Shown: piece after piece, positions 19,477 to 29,038 of the stretch
Position numbering within the stretch: the first letter of the stretch is position 1
Layout of the letters: the number at the start of each line of letters is the position of its first letter
Source: Sphingosinicella soli
GTDB taxonomy: Bacteria; Pseudomonadota; Alphaproteobacteria; Sphingomonadales; Sphingomonadaceae
NCBI RefSeq assembly: GCF_014199685.1
Contig: NZ_JACHNZ010000009.1
Span: 36,094 to 100,093, forward strand
DNA length: 64,000 nt
Direction: 5' to 3'
Translations under genes and position numbers: made by a program
Notes under the pieces: model-generated
Told to the model about the DNA's origin: nothing
Databases searched by the model: none
Seen by the model: only the letters and a program-made list of their open reading frames with translations

Positions 19477-21110
19477 TGCGTCAGAGACTCGCGGCGAACG
19501 CGCATGCCCGCCTTTTCGCGATCCCAGGTGTCCACCGTCACGCCCTCTTTCCGGAGATCCCCCTTCAGGACTTTCGCTGACGGCGTCTTGGGCAACTCGC
19601 TCATCACCCGTATGTAGCGCGGCACCATGAAATAGGGCATGCGGGCGACAAGAAATTCTGTCAGCGCGACCATATCGAGGGTGGCGCCGGGAACGGGCGC
19701 CACAACCACCATGACCTCGTCTTCGGAATATTCGCTCGGCACGCCGATGGCCGCGCACTCGCGCACGGCAGCATAGGCGCAGACCTCTGCCTCGACCTCG
19801 AAAGACGAGATGTTTTCGCCGCGGCGGCGGATGGCATCCTTCATCCGGTCGACGAAATAGAAATAGCCGTCCTCGTCCATGCGGAAGGCATCGCCGGTAT
19901 GGAACCAGCCGTTGCGCCACGCCTCCGCCGTTGCGACCGGATTGGCATTGTAGCCGCTGTTCATGCCCCAGGGCCGATCGGTACGCACGATCATCTCGCC
20001 GACTTCGCCGACGGGAACCTCGCAATCGTTGCGATCGACAAGGCGGACATCGACGCCGGGGCGCGGGCGGCCGCAGGTGCCCCGCTTCACCGGGTTTGCT
20101 TCCGACACGATCGGAGAGGAAATCTCCGTCATGTTGAAAATCGTGTAGATATCGATGCCGAAGCGCGCCTTGAACGCCGGCGCATCATCGGTGAACGGCA
20201 CCATGAAGGCCAGCTTCACCTTGTGATCGCGGTCGCGGTCCGAAGGGGGCTGTTTGATGAGAAACGTCGCCATCACGCCGAGCAGGAAAACCACGGTCGT
20301 TTCCGTTTTGCGCACGACATCCCAGAACGTGTCCGTCGAATAGCTGTTCACCACCGCGACCGACGCGCCGCGCGCGAGCATGACGAACGGCGGGCCCATG
20401 CCGCCGATGTGGAAGATGGGCGCGACGGTCATGTAGCGGTCGTCCTGCGTCACCATCGGCCAGCTTTCGGGCCCGGCGTTGGAGAACATGTGGAGATACG
20501 ACGACAGCACGCCCTTCGAAGGGCCGGTGGTACCCGAGGTGTAGATGATAGACTGGATATCCCACGGATCGATCGGCCGATCGAGCGGAAGCAGTTCGGC
20601 CTCGGTGCCCGAGAGATCCTCGAAACGCGACGTGGAAAGACCGAAATCCGGCACTTCAAGCCGGGTCGTGAGCACCGCGTGCGTGAGACCCGCGTTTTCG
20701 ATTTCCGAAAGCCTCGGCGCGAGTTCTGGGTGAACGATAATAACCCGGGCGCCGGAATTCGCGACGACATGCGCCAGCAGGGCGCCCCGGTAGGCCGTGT
20801 TGAACGGCACGAAAACGGCGCCGATATAATTGATCGCGTAGAACGCCAGCAAGGCATCCGGCCCGTTTGGAAGCCACAGCGCGACATGATCGCCCTGCCG
20901 GATGCCGAGCTTCTGTAGACCGGCCGCCTTCTCGATCACGCGCCTGCGCAGATCGAGGAAGCTCCATTCCTCTCCGTCCTCGAAGATCACATGGGTTTTT
21001 GCCGGGCGCTCCACCGCCCACCGATCAACCAGATAACGCAGGACACACTGGTTCCTGTCGGGAATGCGCGGATCGTGAAAATCGCGCGCGGCGCCCTTGC
21101 CGTCAGCCAT
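19473..21110 (-). CDS. AMP-forming acyl-CoA ligase (CaiC-like)
   Basis: This 545-residue adenylate-forming enzyme activates a carboxylic acid as its CoA thioester. The P-loop YTSGTTGPSKG lies at residues 190-200. IFNMTEISSP is the acid-binding/ANL A5 region, WFHTGDAFRMDEDGYFYFVDRMKDAIRRRGENIS covers the A7-A8 core and hinge (broken here only for reading), and KTPSAKVLKGDLR holds the A10 lysine. The closest named type is crotonobetaine/carnitine-CoA ligase, but substrate range in this clade is wide. Within the island it probably activates an acid produced by ketone cleavage and lactone opening. It is 88 bases downstream of the TetR gene on the same strand. Confidence 0.9.
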   Translation of the reverse strand: MADGKGAARDFHDPRIPDRNQCVLRYLVDRWAVERPAKTHVIFEDGEEWSFLDLRRRVIEKAAGLQKLGIRQGDHVALWLPNGPDALLAFYAINYIGAVFVPFNTAYRGALLAHVVANSGARVIIVHPELAPRLSEIENAGLTHAVLTTRLEVPDFGLSTSRFEDLSGTEAELLPLDRPIDPWDIQSIIYTSGTTGPSKGVLSSYLHMFSNAGPESWPMVTQDDRYMTVAPIFHIGGMGPPFVMLARGASVAVVNSYSTDTFWDVVRKTETTVVFLLGVMATFLIKQPPSDRDRDHKVKLAFMVPFTDDAPAFKARFGIDIYTIFNMTEISSPIVSEANPVKRGTCGRPRPGVDVRLVDRNDCEVPVGEVGEMIVRTDRPWGMNSGYNANPVATAEAWRNGWFHTGDAFRMDEDGYFYFVDRMKDAIRRRGENISSFEVEAEVCAYAAVRECAAIGVPSEYSEDEVMVVVAPVPGATLDMVALTEFLVARMPYFMVPRYIRVMSELPKTPSAKVLKGDLRKEGVTVDTWDREKAGMRVRRESLTQ

Positions 21111-21198
21111 CGCAAAAACTCCCCTCGTACAATGCTCGTCGTTGCGGCCCGAGACAGCTCCGGCCGATGTGCACGCATCACCCGCGCGGGCCCTGACC

Positions 21199-21867
21199 TC
21201 AGTCGAGGCCGATCAAGCGCATGCAGGCATGGACCACCTGCTCGATGACATCGCTCCTCCGGCGACGGCTCCCGCGCCAGTAGCAGTTCGGAATCCAGGA
21301 CAGCAGGCCGCCCATCCACACCGACATCGCTGCGGCATCGTGCAGGGTGACGAGCCCGTCGGCGCGGCACTGCTCGACCAGGCGCGCGATCCTGAGATCG
21401 AACTCATGCCTCAGGCGCAGGATCTGCTGGGCATCGATATTTGTGAGGTTCTTCATCTCGCGCTGGTAGACGACGATATATTCCATGCGATCGATGATGA
21501 TCGCAGCCACTTCCCTCAGCGCGACCCGAAGCTGCTCGACCGAATTGCCCGGCGCCGCCGCAGCGCGGTCGAGCGCATCCAGCGATTCCGTGACACCGAC
21601 AGCGCAGACCGACGCCAGTATCTCCGCCTTGTTCTTGTAGTAGGTATAGAGATACGGCTTGGTGACGTTAAGCTCGTCGGCCACCATGTCGAGCGTCGCG
21701 ATCTCGTAACCCTTTTCGTGGAACAGGCGGCTCGCAACCTCAAGGATGCCCTGCCGCTTCAGGGCGACGACATCGGGTTTCGACATGCGCCGACCGCGCG
21801 GCCGCGTCTGACGCGAGACGGTCGCCGGAACGGCTTCGGTCGGTTTGCTTCGCGTTGCTTTCTTCAT
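21199..21867 (-). CDS. TetR-family transcriptional regulator of the catabolic island
   Basis: This 222-residue protein has a basic N-terminal tail (~30 residues) followed by the TetR DNA-binding domain at residues ~41-84 (ILEVASRLFHEKGYEIATLD, then VADELNVTKPYLYTYYKNK). The rest is the helical ligand-binding/dimer domain. The start codon overlaps the stop of the iron-type alcohol dehydrogenase gene by 4 bases. It therefore sits inside a transcription unit whose promoter carries the TACT-N4-AGTA inverted repeat found at all island promoters. It is the only regulator in the island, so autoregulation and control of the four promoters is the simplest model; this is inference. Confidence 0.9.
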   Translation of the reverse strand: MKKATRSKPTEAVPATVSRQTRPRGRRMSKPDVVALKRQGILEVASRLFHEKGYEIATLDMVADELNVTKPYLYTYYKNKAEILASVCAVGVTESLDALDRAAAAPGNSVEQLRVALREVAAIIIDRMEYIVVYQREMKNLTNIDAQQILRLRHEFDLRIARLVEQCRADGLVTLHDAAAMSVWMGGLLSWIPNCYWRGSRRRRSDVIEQVVHACMRLIGLD

Positions 21868-23033
21868 GCAGCCCTTCTCAGGATCTCCAGTATATCGGCT
21901 GGCGACCGTACCGGACGTGGATTGGTCCGCCCCCAGATATCAAGCATGGTATATTCAGCAACCTGTTGGAAGCGGTCTTCACCGACACCGACTTCAGAGA
22001 GCGTGCGCGGCATGCCGAGCTTGCGGATGAACCTGTCGAGCGCGTCCGAGGCCGTGCTGTCGGGTTCGCCGAGGCAGGCGCTGATACGCTTTTGCCGAGC
22101 GGCATCATATTCAGCATTCCACGCCAGAACATACGGAGACATGACGCAAGACGTGTAGCCGTGCGGCACATCGCAGGTGCCGCCGAGGATGTGCCCGATC
22201 GCGTGGCTCGCCCCCATCGGCACCCCGCCGATGATCGAGATCATCGACTGCCAGGCGCCGACTTGACACTTCAGGCGCCCCTCGATGTCCCCGAAATCCT
22301 GCCTCACGCGGCTCAGCCCCTCGACAAGGAGACGCAGCGCGCTGTCTGCAAGGCCATCGGCGAAATCATTGGACTCGTAGGACGCCAGCGTTTCGACGGC
22401 GTGATCGACCGACCGCACGCCGGTCGAGAACCACAGCCATTCGGGTGTGTGCAGGGTCAGTTCGGGATCCAGAACAACCGCGACGGGGGCCATGTTACGG
22501 TGCTCGTACCCCTGCTTGTGCATCAGCGCCTCGTCGGTCGCGCCTGACAGAGCGTTGAACTCGCCGCCCGAAAGCGTCGTCGGTACGCAGATCACCCGAA
22601 CATCAGGGCCTACGGTGATGGGATTGATGACCTGGCCGTCGTCGGTGACATAGGTTCTGAGTGGCTCGAACGCCTCGACGGTCCGCACGTCGTGCTTCAG
22701 CAGCAGCGCGATGATCTTGCCCGCGTCGGTGACCGATCCGCCGCCGATCGTGACGATAAGATCGGCGCCTGCAGCGCGCGCCGCGTTCGCACCCGCCAGC
22801 ACGCCCGACCTGGGCGCGTGCGGCTGGATGCCGGTCCACGTCGCCGCATGACGGTTCCCGAGCGCCGCCTCGACGTTCCGCACGGCGTCGGTTGTATCGG
22901 CAAGCGTCGTTCCGGCCAGGATGAACACACGCTCCGCGCCCAGAAGCGCGGCCTGCTCGGCGATCGCCTCCGCAGCGGGCCGACCGATAATCACGCGCTC
23001 GGTCGACGTGAACCCCATTGTCGTTCCAGCCAT
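21864..23033 (-). CDS. Iron-containing alcohol dehydrogenase / maleylacetate-reductase-like
   Basis: This group III dehydrogenase is taken to start at the ATG at 23033 because GGAGGATGAC directly precedes it, giving 389 residues; an ATG at 23045 lies upstream. The NAD-binding loop is IVTIGGGSVTDAGK, and VICVPTTLSGGEF is the second phosphate region. Metal ligands are expected in STGVRSVDHAVETLAS and GASHAIGHILGGTCDVPHGYTS, with conserved His residues. It probably interconverts an alcohol and a ketone in the pathway; a maleylacetate-reductase role is possible but no ring-cleavage genes are near. It is the first gene of an operon with TetR, the acyl-CoA ligase and the flavin monooxygenase. Confidence 0.88.
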   Translation of the reverse strand: MAGTTMGFTSTERVIIGRPAAEAIAEQAALLGAERVFILAGTTLADTTDAVRNVEAALGNRHAATWTGIQPHAPRSGVLAGANAARAAGADLIVTIGGGSVTDAGKIIALLLKHDVRTVEAFEPLRTYVTDDGQVINPITVGPDVRVICVPTTLSGGEFNALSGATDEALMHKQGYEHRNMAPVAVVLDPELTLHTPEWLWFSTGVRSVDHAVETLASYESNDFADGLADSALRLLVEGLSRVRQDFGDIEGRLKCQVGAWQSMISIIGGVPMGASHAIGHILGGTCDVPHGYTSCVMSPYVLAWNAEYDAARQKRISACLGEPDSTASDALDRFIRKLGMPRTLSEVGVGEDRFQQVAEYTMLDIWGRTNPRPVRSPADILEILRRAA

Positions 23034-23075
23034 GTCATCCTCCATATTTCCGCTGATGCTGACACAACAAATTTC

Positions 23076-23087
23076 TACTGTCCAGTA
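23076..23087. promoter_or_regulatory. Island operator 1 (TACT-N4-AGTA) upstream of iron alcohol dehydrogenase
   Basis: TACTGTCCAGTA, with 5-bp perfect arms around TC, lies 43-54 bases upstream of the 23033 start codon. It is flanked by TATA on the TetR-operon side and matches the repeat at the other island promoters. Confidence 0.7.
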
Positions 23088-23139
23088 TATTCAAGCCCCA
23101 CGCGCGCGTCGGCGACGATCCGGACCTTGACTAATATTA

Positions 23140-23151
23140 TACTCATGAGTA
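23140..23151. promoter_or_regulatory. Island operator 2 (perfect palindrome) upstream of CoA-transferase
   Basis: TACTCATGAGTA is a perfect 12-base palindrome, preceded by TTA. It lies 47-58 bases before the CoA-transferase start and 64 bases from operator 1. A TTGACT hexamer at 23127-23132 sits just upstream and could be the -35 element, with the operator in the spacer. Confidence 0.72.
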
Positions 23152-23197
23152 GGCGTGGACGAGCAGCCTTTCGGATCCTTTTGGGGAGTACGCAGTC

Positions 23198-24364
23198 GTG
23201 GATGTGCGGAACGACAAGCGCGATGCAGGGCCCCTGTCCGGCATCCGCATCGTGGAATTTGCCGGCCTCGGCCCGACACCCTTTGCCGCAATGCTGCTCG
23301 CCGATTATGGCGCGGACGTACTTCGCATCGATCGAAAAGGCCAGCCCGGCCTCTCTCCGGGCGATGGCCGCCAGGACTTTCTGTGCCGCAGCCGAAGCTC
23401 GATCGCGCTCGATATAAAATCGCCCGAGGGACTTGCGCTCGCGAAACAGTTGATCGGCGAGGCGGACATCCTGCTCGAAGGCTATCGGCCCGGTGTCATG
23501 GAACGGCTCCAGCTCGGTCCGGACGTGGCTTTCGCGCTCAACCCCCGGCTGATCTATGCGCGGATGACGGGATGGGGGCAAACCGGCCCGCTGGCGCACA
23601 AGGCCGGACACGACATCAATTATGTCGCGCTGACCGGCGGGCTGCACATGATGGGCAGCGCGGACGCACCGCCGCCGCCGCCGCTCAACGTCGTGGGCGA
23701 TTTCGGCGGCGGCGGCATGCTGATGGTTTCCGGCATTCTGGCGGCACTCGTGGAGCGGCAATCCAGTGGACGCGGCCAGATCGTCGACGCTGCCATGATC
23801 GACGGCGCGGCCCTGCTGCTGACCCAGCTTTACGCCTGGCGGGCCATGGGGTTCTGGTCCTCCGAGCGATCCGCAAACCTTCTCGACGGCGGCGCCTATT
23901 TCTACAGATGCTATGAAACTGCGGCCGGCTATGTGGCTGTCGGTGCGATCGAACCCCAGTTCCACGCCGCGCTGATCGCGGGGCTGGGCCTCGACCTCGA
24001 AGACTTCCCCGACCACATGAACAGGGCATTCTGGCCCGCACGAACAAAGCAACTGGAAACCCTGTTCAAAACGCGGACGCGCGACGACTGGGTTGCTGCA
24101 TTCGAGCCGTTCGACGCCTGTGTTTCACCCGTGCTGACGCAGGACGAGGCCATCACCCACCCCGCGAACACCGCGCGCGATGTCTTTACGCACAGCGGCG
24201 ACGCGCAGCCCAACCCTGCGCCGCGCTTCTCGCGCACACCCGCGCAGATCAGGCGCCCGCCGACATTGCCGGGCGAAGGCGGCCGCGACGCGCTGAGCGC
24301 ATGGGGCATCGCGGAGGCGGAAATCGAGGCTCTCGTGTCTCGCGGTGTCCTTGTGGTTGAATGA
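23198..24364 (+). CDS. Class III CoA-transferase / alpha-methylacyl-CoA racemase family
   Basis: This 388-residue CaiB/BaiF-family protein starts with GTG after a GGGGAG ribosome site. N-terminal GIRIVEFAGLGPTPFAAMLLADYGADV is the family signature. YARMTGWGQTGPLAHKAGHDINYVALTG contains the His-Asp pair typical of alpha-methylacyl-CoA racemases, and GRGQIVDAAMIDGAALL follows. Racemases of this type interconvert 2-methyl-branched acyl-CoA epimers; CoA-transferases of the fold move CoA between acids. With an acyl-CoA ligase in the neighbouring divergent operon, either role fits a branched-chain product of ring cleavage. It is a single-gene unit with its own operator. Confidence 0.88.
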   Translation: MDVRNDKRDAGPLSGIRIVEFAGLGPTPFAAMLLADYGADVLRIDRKGQPGLSPGDGRQDFLCRSRSSIALDIKSPEGLALAKQLIGEADILLEGYRPGVMERLQLGPDVAFALNPRLIYARMTGWGQTGPLAHKAGHDINYVALTGGLHMMGSADAPPPPPLNVVGDFGGGGMLMVSGILAALVERQSSGRGQIVDAAMIDGAALLLTQLYAWRAMGFWSSERSANLLDGGAYFYRCYETAAGYVAVGAIEPQFHAALIAGLGLDLEDFPDHMNRAFWPARTKQLETLFKTRTRDDWVAAFEPFDACVSPVLTQDEAITHPANTARDVFTHSGDAQPNPAPRFSRTPAQIRRPPTLPGEGGRDALSAWGIAEAEIEALVSRGVLVVE

Positions 24365-24436
24365 TTGCCGGCAAGCAAGCCGAGCGGGGACATCTTTTTC
24401 GCGCAGAAACCGGCCCTCACTTTTCCGCGGGATACC

Positions 24437-25690
24437 CTACCAGCTGAGCTGAAGCTCGGTCAGCCCCCGGAAGTGAACCCCGCGCCAGTGCGGATCGCGT
24501 GTTTCCACGCGCACATTCGGCAGGCGCCGCGCAAGCGTTGCGAGCCCGATTTCGCCTTCAAGCCGCGCCAGCTCCGCGCCCACGCAGAAATGAATACCGC
24601 CGCCGAAGGTCAGATGCCGGGGCCCATCGCGTGTAATATCGAACACATCGGGATCGGAAAAAACTCGGGGATCGCGATTGCCCGCGCCAAGCATCGCCAT
24701 GACGCGCTGGCCCGCGGCGATCGTGTGCCCGCCGAGCACCGTATCGGCAAAGGCCTTGCGATAGGTCATGGTCAGCGAACTTTCGAAACGCAGAATTTCT
24801 TCCGACGCCGAAAGCGCGAGCGCCGGATCGTTCACAAGCTTTTCCCACTGTTCGGGATGCCGGTGCAGAGTGAAAAGCCCGTTTCCGAGCATGTGAGCCG
24901 TGGTTTCGAACCCCGCGCCGAACAAGGCGATCGCGACCGTGGTCATTTCCCACTCGGTGAGCCCGCTTCCGCCGTCGCGCGCATTGAGCAGCGCCGTTGC
25001 GAGATCATCGCGAGGCGCGCTGCGCCTGCGATCGAATATGGTTTTGAAGAAGCGTTCGAGGAACAGGATCTGATCGTTGGCACGTTTCAGATCGGCTTCA
25101 GGAAGCGGCCGCATTTCCAGAACGAGGAAACTGTCTTGTATCGCCTTGTTGAGCGCGGCGAGCAGATCGTCGTCGGCTTCATCCGCATCGATACCAAGCA
25201 TGTCGCACATGACCGCAGTGGGCAGCTTGTAGGCGAATTCATGGATGAACTCCATGCGCCCGTTTGCGATGACATTGTCGATCAGGCGATCGGTGATTTC
25301 CTGGATTCGCGGGCGCATGGACTGGACGCGGCGCGCCGTGAGCGCCTGCGTGACCAGCCCGCGAAGCCGCGTATGCCTGGGGGGATCCTGAAACACGAAG
25401 ACGTCGGCAAGCCACCGATAGGCGGGATGCGAGAGAACATCGAAATCATCACCGTAGAGAAGCCGGATGTTGCGTTCGAAATCGCCCTGGCCGAAATTCT
25501 GACGGTCCATAACGATCGCGCGGATATCATCGTAGCGCGTGACCACCCAGTAACCATGCCCCGACCAATGCACGGGATCGCGCTCGCGCAAGATGGCGAA
25601 GGCGCGATAGGGATCGGCAAGCAGATCAGCATCGCCGGGATCCATCGCGAAATCGCGAAGCCAGCGCTCGGGTGCGGCATCCGCCGTCAT
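24437..25690 (-). CDS. Cytochrome P450
   Basis: This 417-residue soluble bacterial P450 lacks a membrane anchor. The I-helix oxygen-activation motif is GAGFETT (~residue 255). ExxR is in ASEEILRFE, and the haem-binding loop FGGGIHFCVGAELAR places the axial thiolate at Cys369. The start overlaps the hydrolase stop by 4 bases, so it is the third gene of the receptor/hydrolase/P450 operon. Class I P450s need a ferredoxin and reductase; neither is encoded in this window, so an unlinked electron supply must be used. In camphor catabolism a P450 performs the first hydroxylation, and a comparable entry role is plausible here. Confidence 0.93.
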   Translation of the reverse strand: MTADAAPERWLRDFAMDPGDADLLADPYRAFAILRERDPVHWSGHGYWVVTRYDDIRAIVMDRQNFGQGDFERNIRLLYGDDFDVLSHPAYRWLADVFVFQDPPRHTRLRGLVTQALTARRVQSMRPRIQEITDRLIDNVIANGRMEFIHEFAYKLPTAVMCDMLGIDADEADDDLLAALNKAIQDSFLVLEMRPLPEADLKRANDQILFLERFFKTIFDRRRSAPRDDLATALLNARDGGSGLTEWEMTTVAIALFGAGFETTAHMLGNGLFTLHRHPEQWEKLVNDPALALSASEEILRFESSLTMTYRKAFADTVLGGHTIAAGQRVMAMLGAGNRDPRVFSDPDVFDITRDGPRHLTFGGGIHFCVGAELARLEGEIGLATLARRLPNVRVETRDPHWRGVHFRGLTELQLSW

Positions 25691-26592
25691 GAAAGTCTTT
25701 CCGGGTGATAAATGGGCCTGAACCTTCCTGCTTCCCGAGCGATGCGAACGGCATGAACGCCGCCGAAATGCGCGGGCACCAGAAGCGCGCCGCGCTGCGC
25801 CGCTTCCTGCAACACCGAATAACGGCTTTCACGCGCCGTATCCTGATCCTCGCAGAACTGGCTGTTCCAATCCGGGTTGTGAATCTGAATGGGGTGGTGA
25901 AGCACATCGCCAACGAACAACGCCGCATCATCCTTCGCCAGAACGCGCATGGCGAGGTGCCCCGGCGTGTGCCCAGCCACCGCGAACAGATCGATACCGG
26001 GCCGGACTTCGAAGCCGCTCTCCGCCCACACGACACGATCCTGATCGATCAGCGGCCGGACACTGTCTTCAAACACGCCGGCATTCACCGCCTTGCCCAC
26101 GGCGGAAGGTTCGGCGGTCTCATCTTCGGGATCCCAGCAGGCGCGATCGCCGAGCGGCAGGACATAGCGCGCATTGGGGAACGTCGCCTTCCAGCCTCCC
26201 TCGTCGCGAACCGTGTTCCAGCCAACGTGATCGATATGCAGATGCGAACACACAACCGTGTCGATATCGCCCGGTTCAAAACCCGCCGCCCGAAGCCGGC
26301 TCAGGAAATCGGTCTGCAGCCCCCCGAAGATCGGAATGCCCGGCCGTTCCTTGTCATTGCCCGCGCCGGTATCGAACAGGATTTTTTCGGTTCCCGTATC
26401 GATCAGCCAGCTTTGCAGGAAGCCGTAGATCAACCCGGTTTCGGCCTGGTGATAATCCGGCACGAGTTCATGTTCATGCGGTTGCCAGCGCGACTCCTCG
26501 AAGCCCCGAAACATCTTCGAGGGCGGCGCGAAACCGCCCTGCCACTCCTCGATGCGGTGGAGCGTCATGTCCCCTACGCGAAACCTGTCCAT
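25687..26592 (-). CDS. Metallo-beta-lactamase-fold hydrolase (lactonase-like)
   Basis: The product is about 301 residues from the ATG at 26592, which follows GAGGTGCAGGG; an in-frame ATG at 26652 lacks such a site. The zinc signature HLHIDH is at residues 117-122, DTGAGNDK lies before it, and AVAGHTPGHLAMRVLA and VGDVLHHPIQ supply later metal ligands. The organisation resembles AHL-lactonase-like and other metal-dependent lactone or ester hydrolases rather than beta-lactamases. No signal peptide is visible. Located between the receptor and P450 genes, and co-regulated with a Baeyer-Villiger monooxygenase, it is a good candidate for opening the lactone that enzyme would form. That pairing is inference. 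Confidence 0.88.
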   Translation of the reverse strand: MDRFRVGDMTLHRIEEWQGGFAPPSKMFRGFEESRWQPHEHELVPDYHQAETGLIYGFLQSWLIDTGTEKILFDTGAGNDKERPGIPIFGGLQTDFLSRLRAAGFEPGDIDTVVCSHLHIDHVGWNTVRDEGGWKATFPNARYVLPLGDRACWDPEDETAEPSAVGKAVNAGVFEDSVRPLIDQDRVVWAESGFEVRPGIDLFAVAGHTPGHLAMRVLAKDDAALFVGDVLHHPIQIHNPDWNSQFCEDQDTARESRYSVLQEAAQRGALLVPAHFGGVHAVRIAREAGRFRPIYHPERLS

Positions 26593-26613
26593 TCCCTGCA
26601 CCTCAGATGCTTT

Positions 26614-26647
26614 CCGGGTGCCGGGAGCCGGAGCCTCCGGCACCCGG
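26614..26647 (-). repeat. Perfect 11-bp stem-loop between receptor and hydrolase genes
   Basis: CCGGGTGCCGG (26614-26624) and CCGGCACCCGG (26637-26647) are exact inverted copies with a 12-base loop. No T-tract follows on the minus strand, so it is not a typical terminator. It may stabilise the receptor part of the message or weaken read-through to hydrolase and P450. Confidence 0.6.
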
Positions 26648-26662
26648 ACCACGCTGACGCGA

Positions 26663-28927
<2,265 letters not shown>

Positions 28928-28967
28928 TTCAGCACCTCCCCGATTGTTTATGACTTATTCCGCAATG

Positions 28968-28996
28968 AATATACTTGCGAGTAGTTTTTTAAGCAA
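28968..28996 (-). promoter_or_regulatory. Sigma70-type promoter of the receptor/hydrolase/P450 operon
   Basis: Reading the minus strand, a -35 TTGCTT (28991-28996) and a -10 TATATT (28968-28973) are separated by 17 bases. Island operator 3 fills the end of the spacer and touches the -10, the position expected for a repressor. Confidence 0.6.
28972..28983. promoter_or_regulatory. Island operator 3 inside the receptor promoter
   Basis: TACTTGCGAGTA has perfect TACT/AGTA arms and TATA on its left, as in the other copies. It overlaps the -10 hexamer of the receptor promoter. Confidence 0.7.
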
Positions 28997-29014
28997 GAAA
29001 CTTTCGATCTGCCA

Positions 29015-29026
29015 TACTGACTGGTA
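29015..29026. promoter_or_regulatory. Degenerate island operator 4
   Basis: TACTGACTGGTA differs from the arm consensus by one base (GGTA for AGTA). It lies 43 bases from operator 3, upstream of the receptor promoter and just past the 3' end of the monooxygenase gene. Confidence 0.4.
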
Positions 29027-29038
29027 CGCACTTGTTGG

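Noticed and set aside
23671..23691. CCG triplet run resembling a simple repeat
   Set aside because: It encodes a short proline run within the CoA-transferase, so it is coding low complexity and not a repeat element.
24437..24450. tRNA D-arm-like sequence (AGCTCAGCTGGTAG on the minus strand)
   Set aside because: It encodes the last residues and stop of the P450 (LQLSW) and no cloverleaf can be formed around it.
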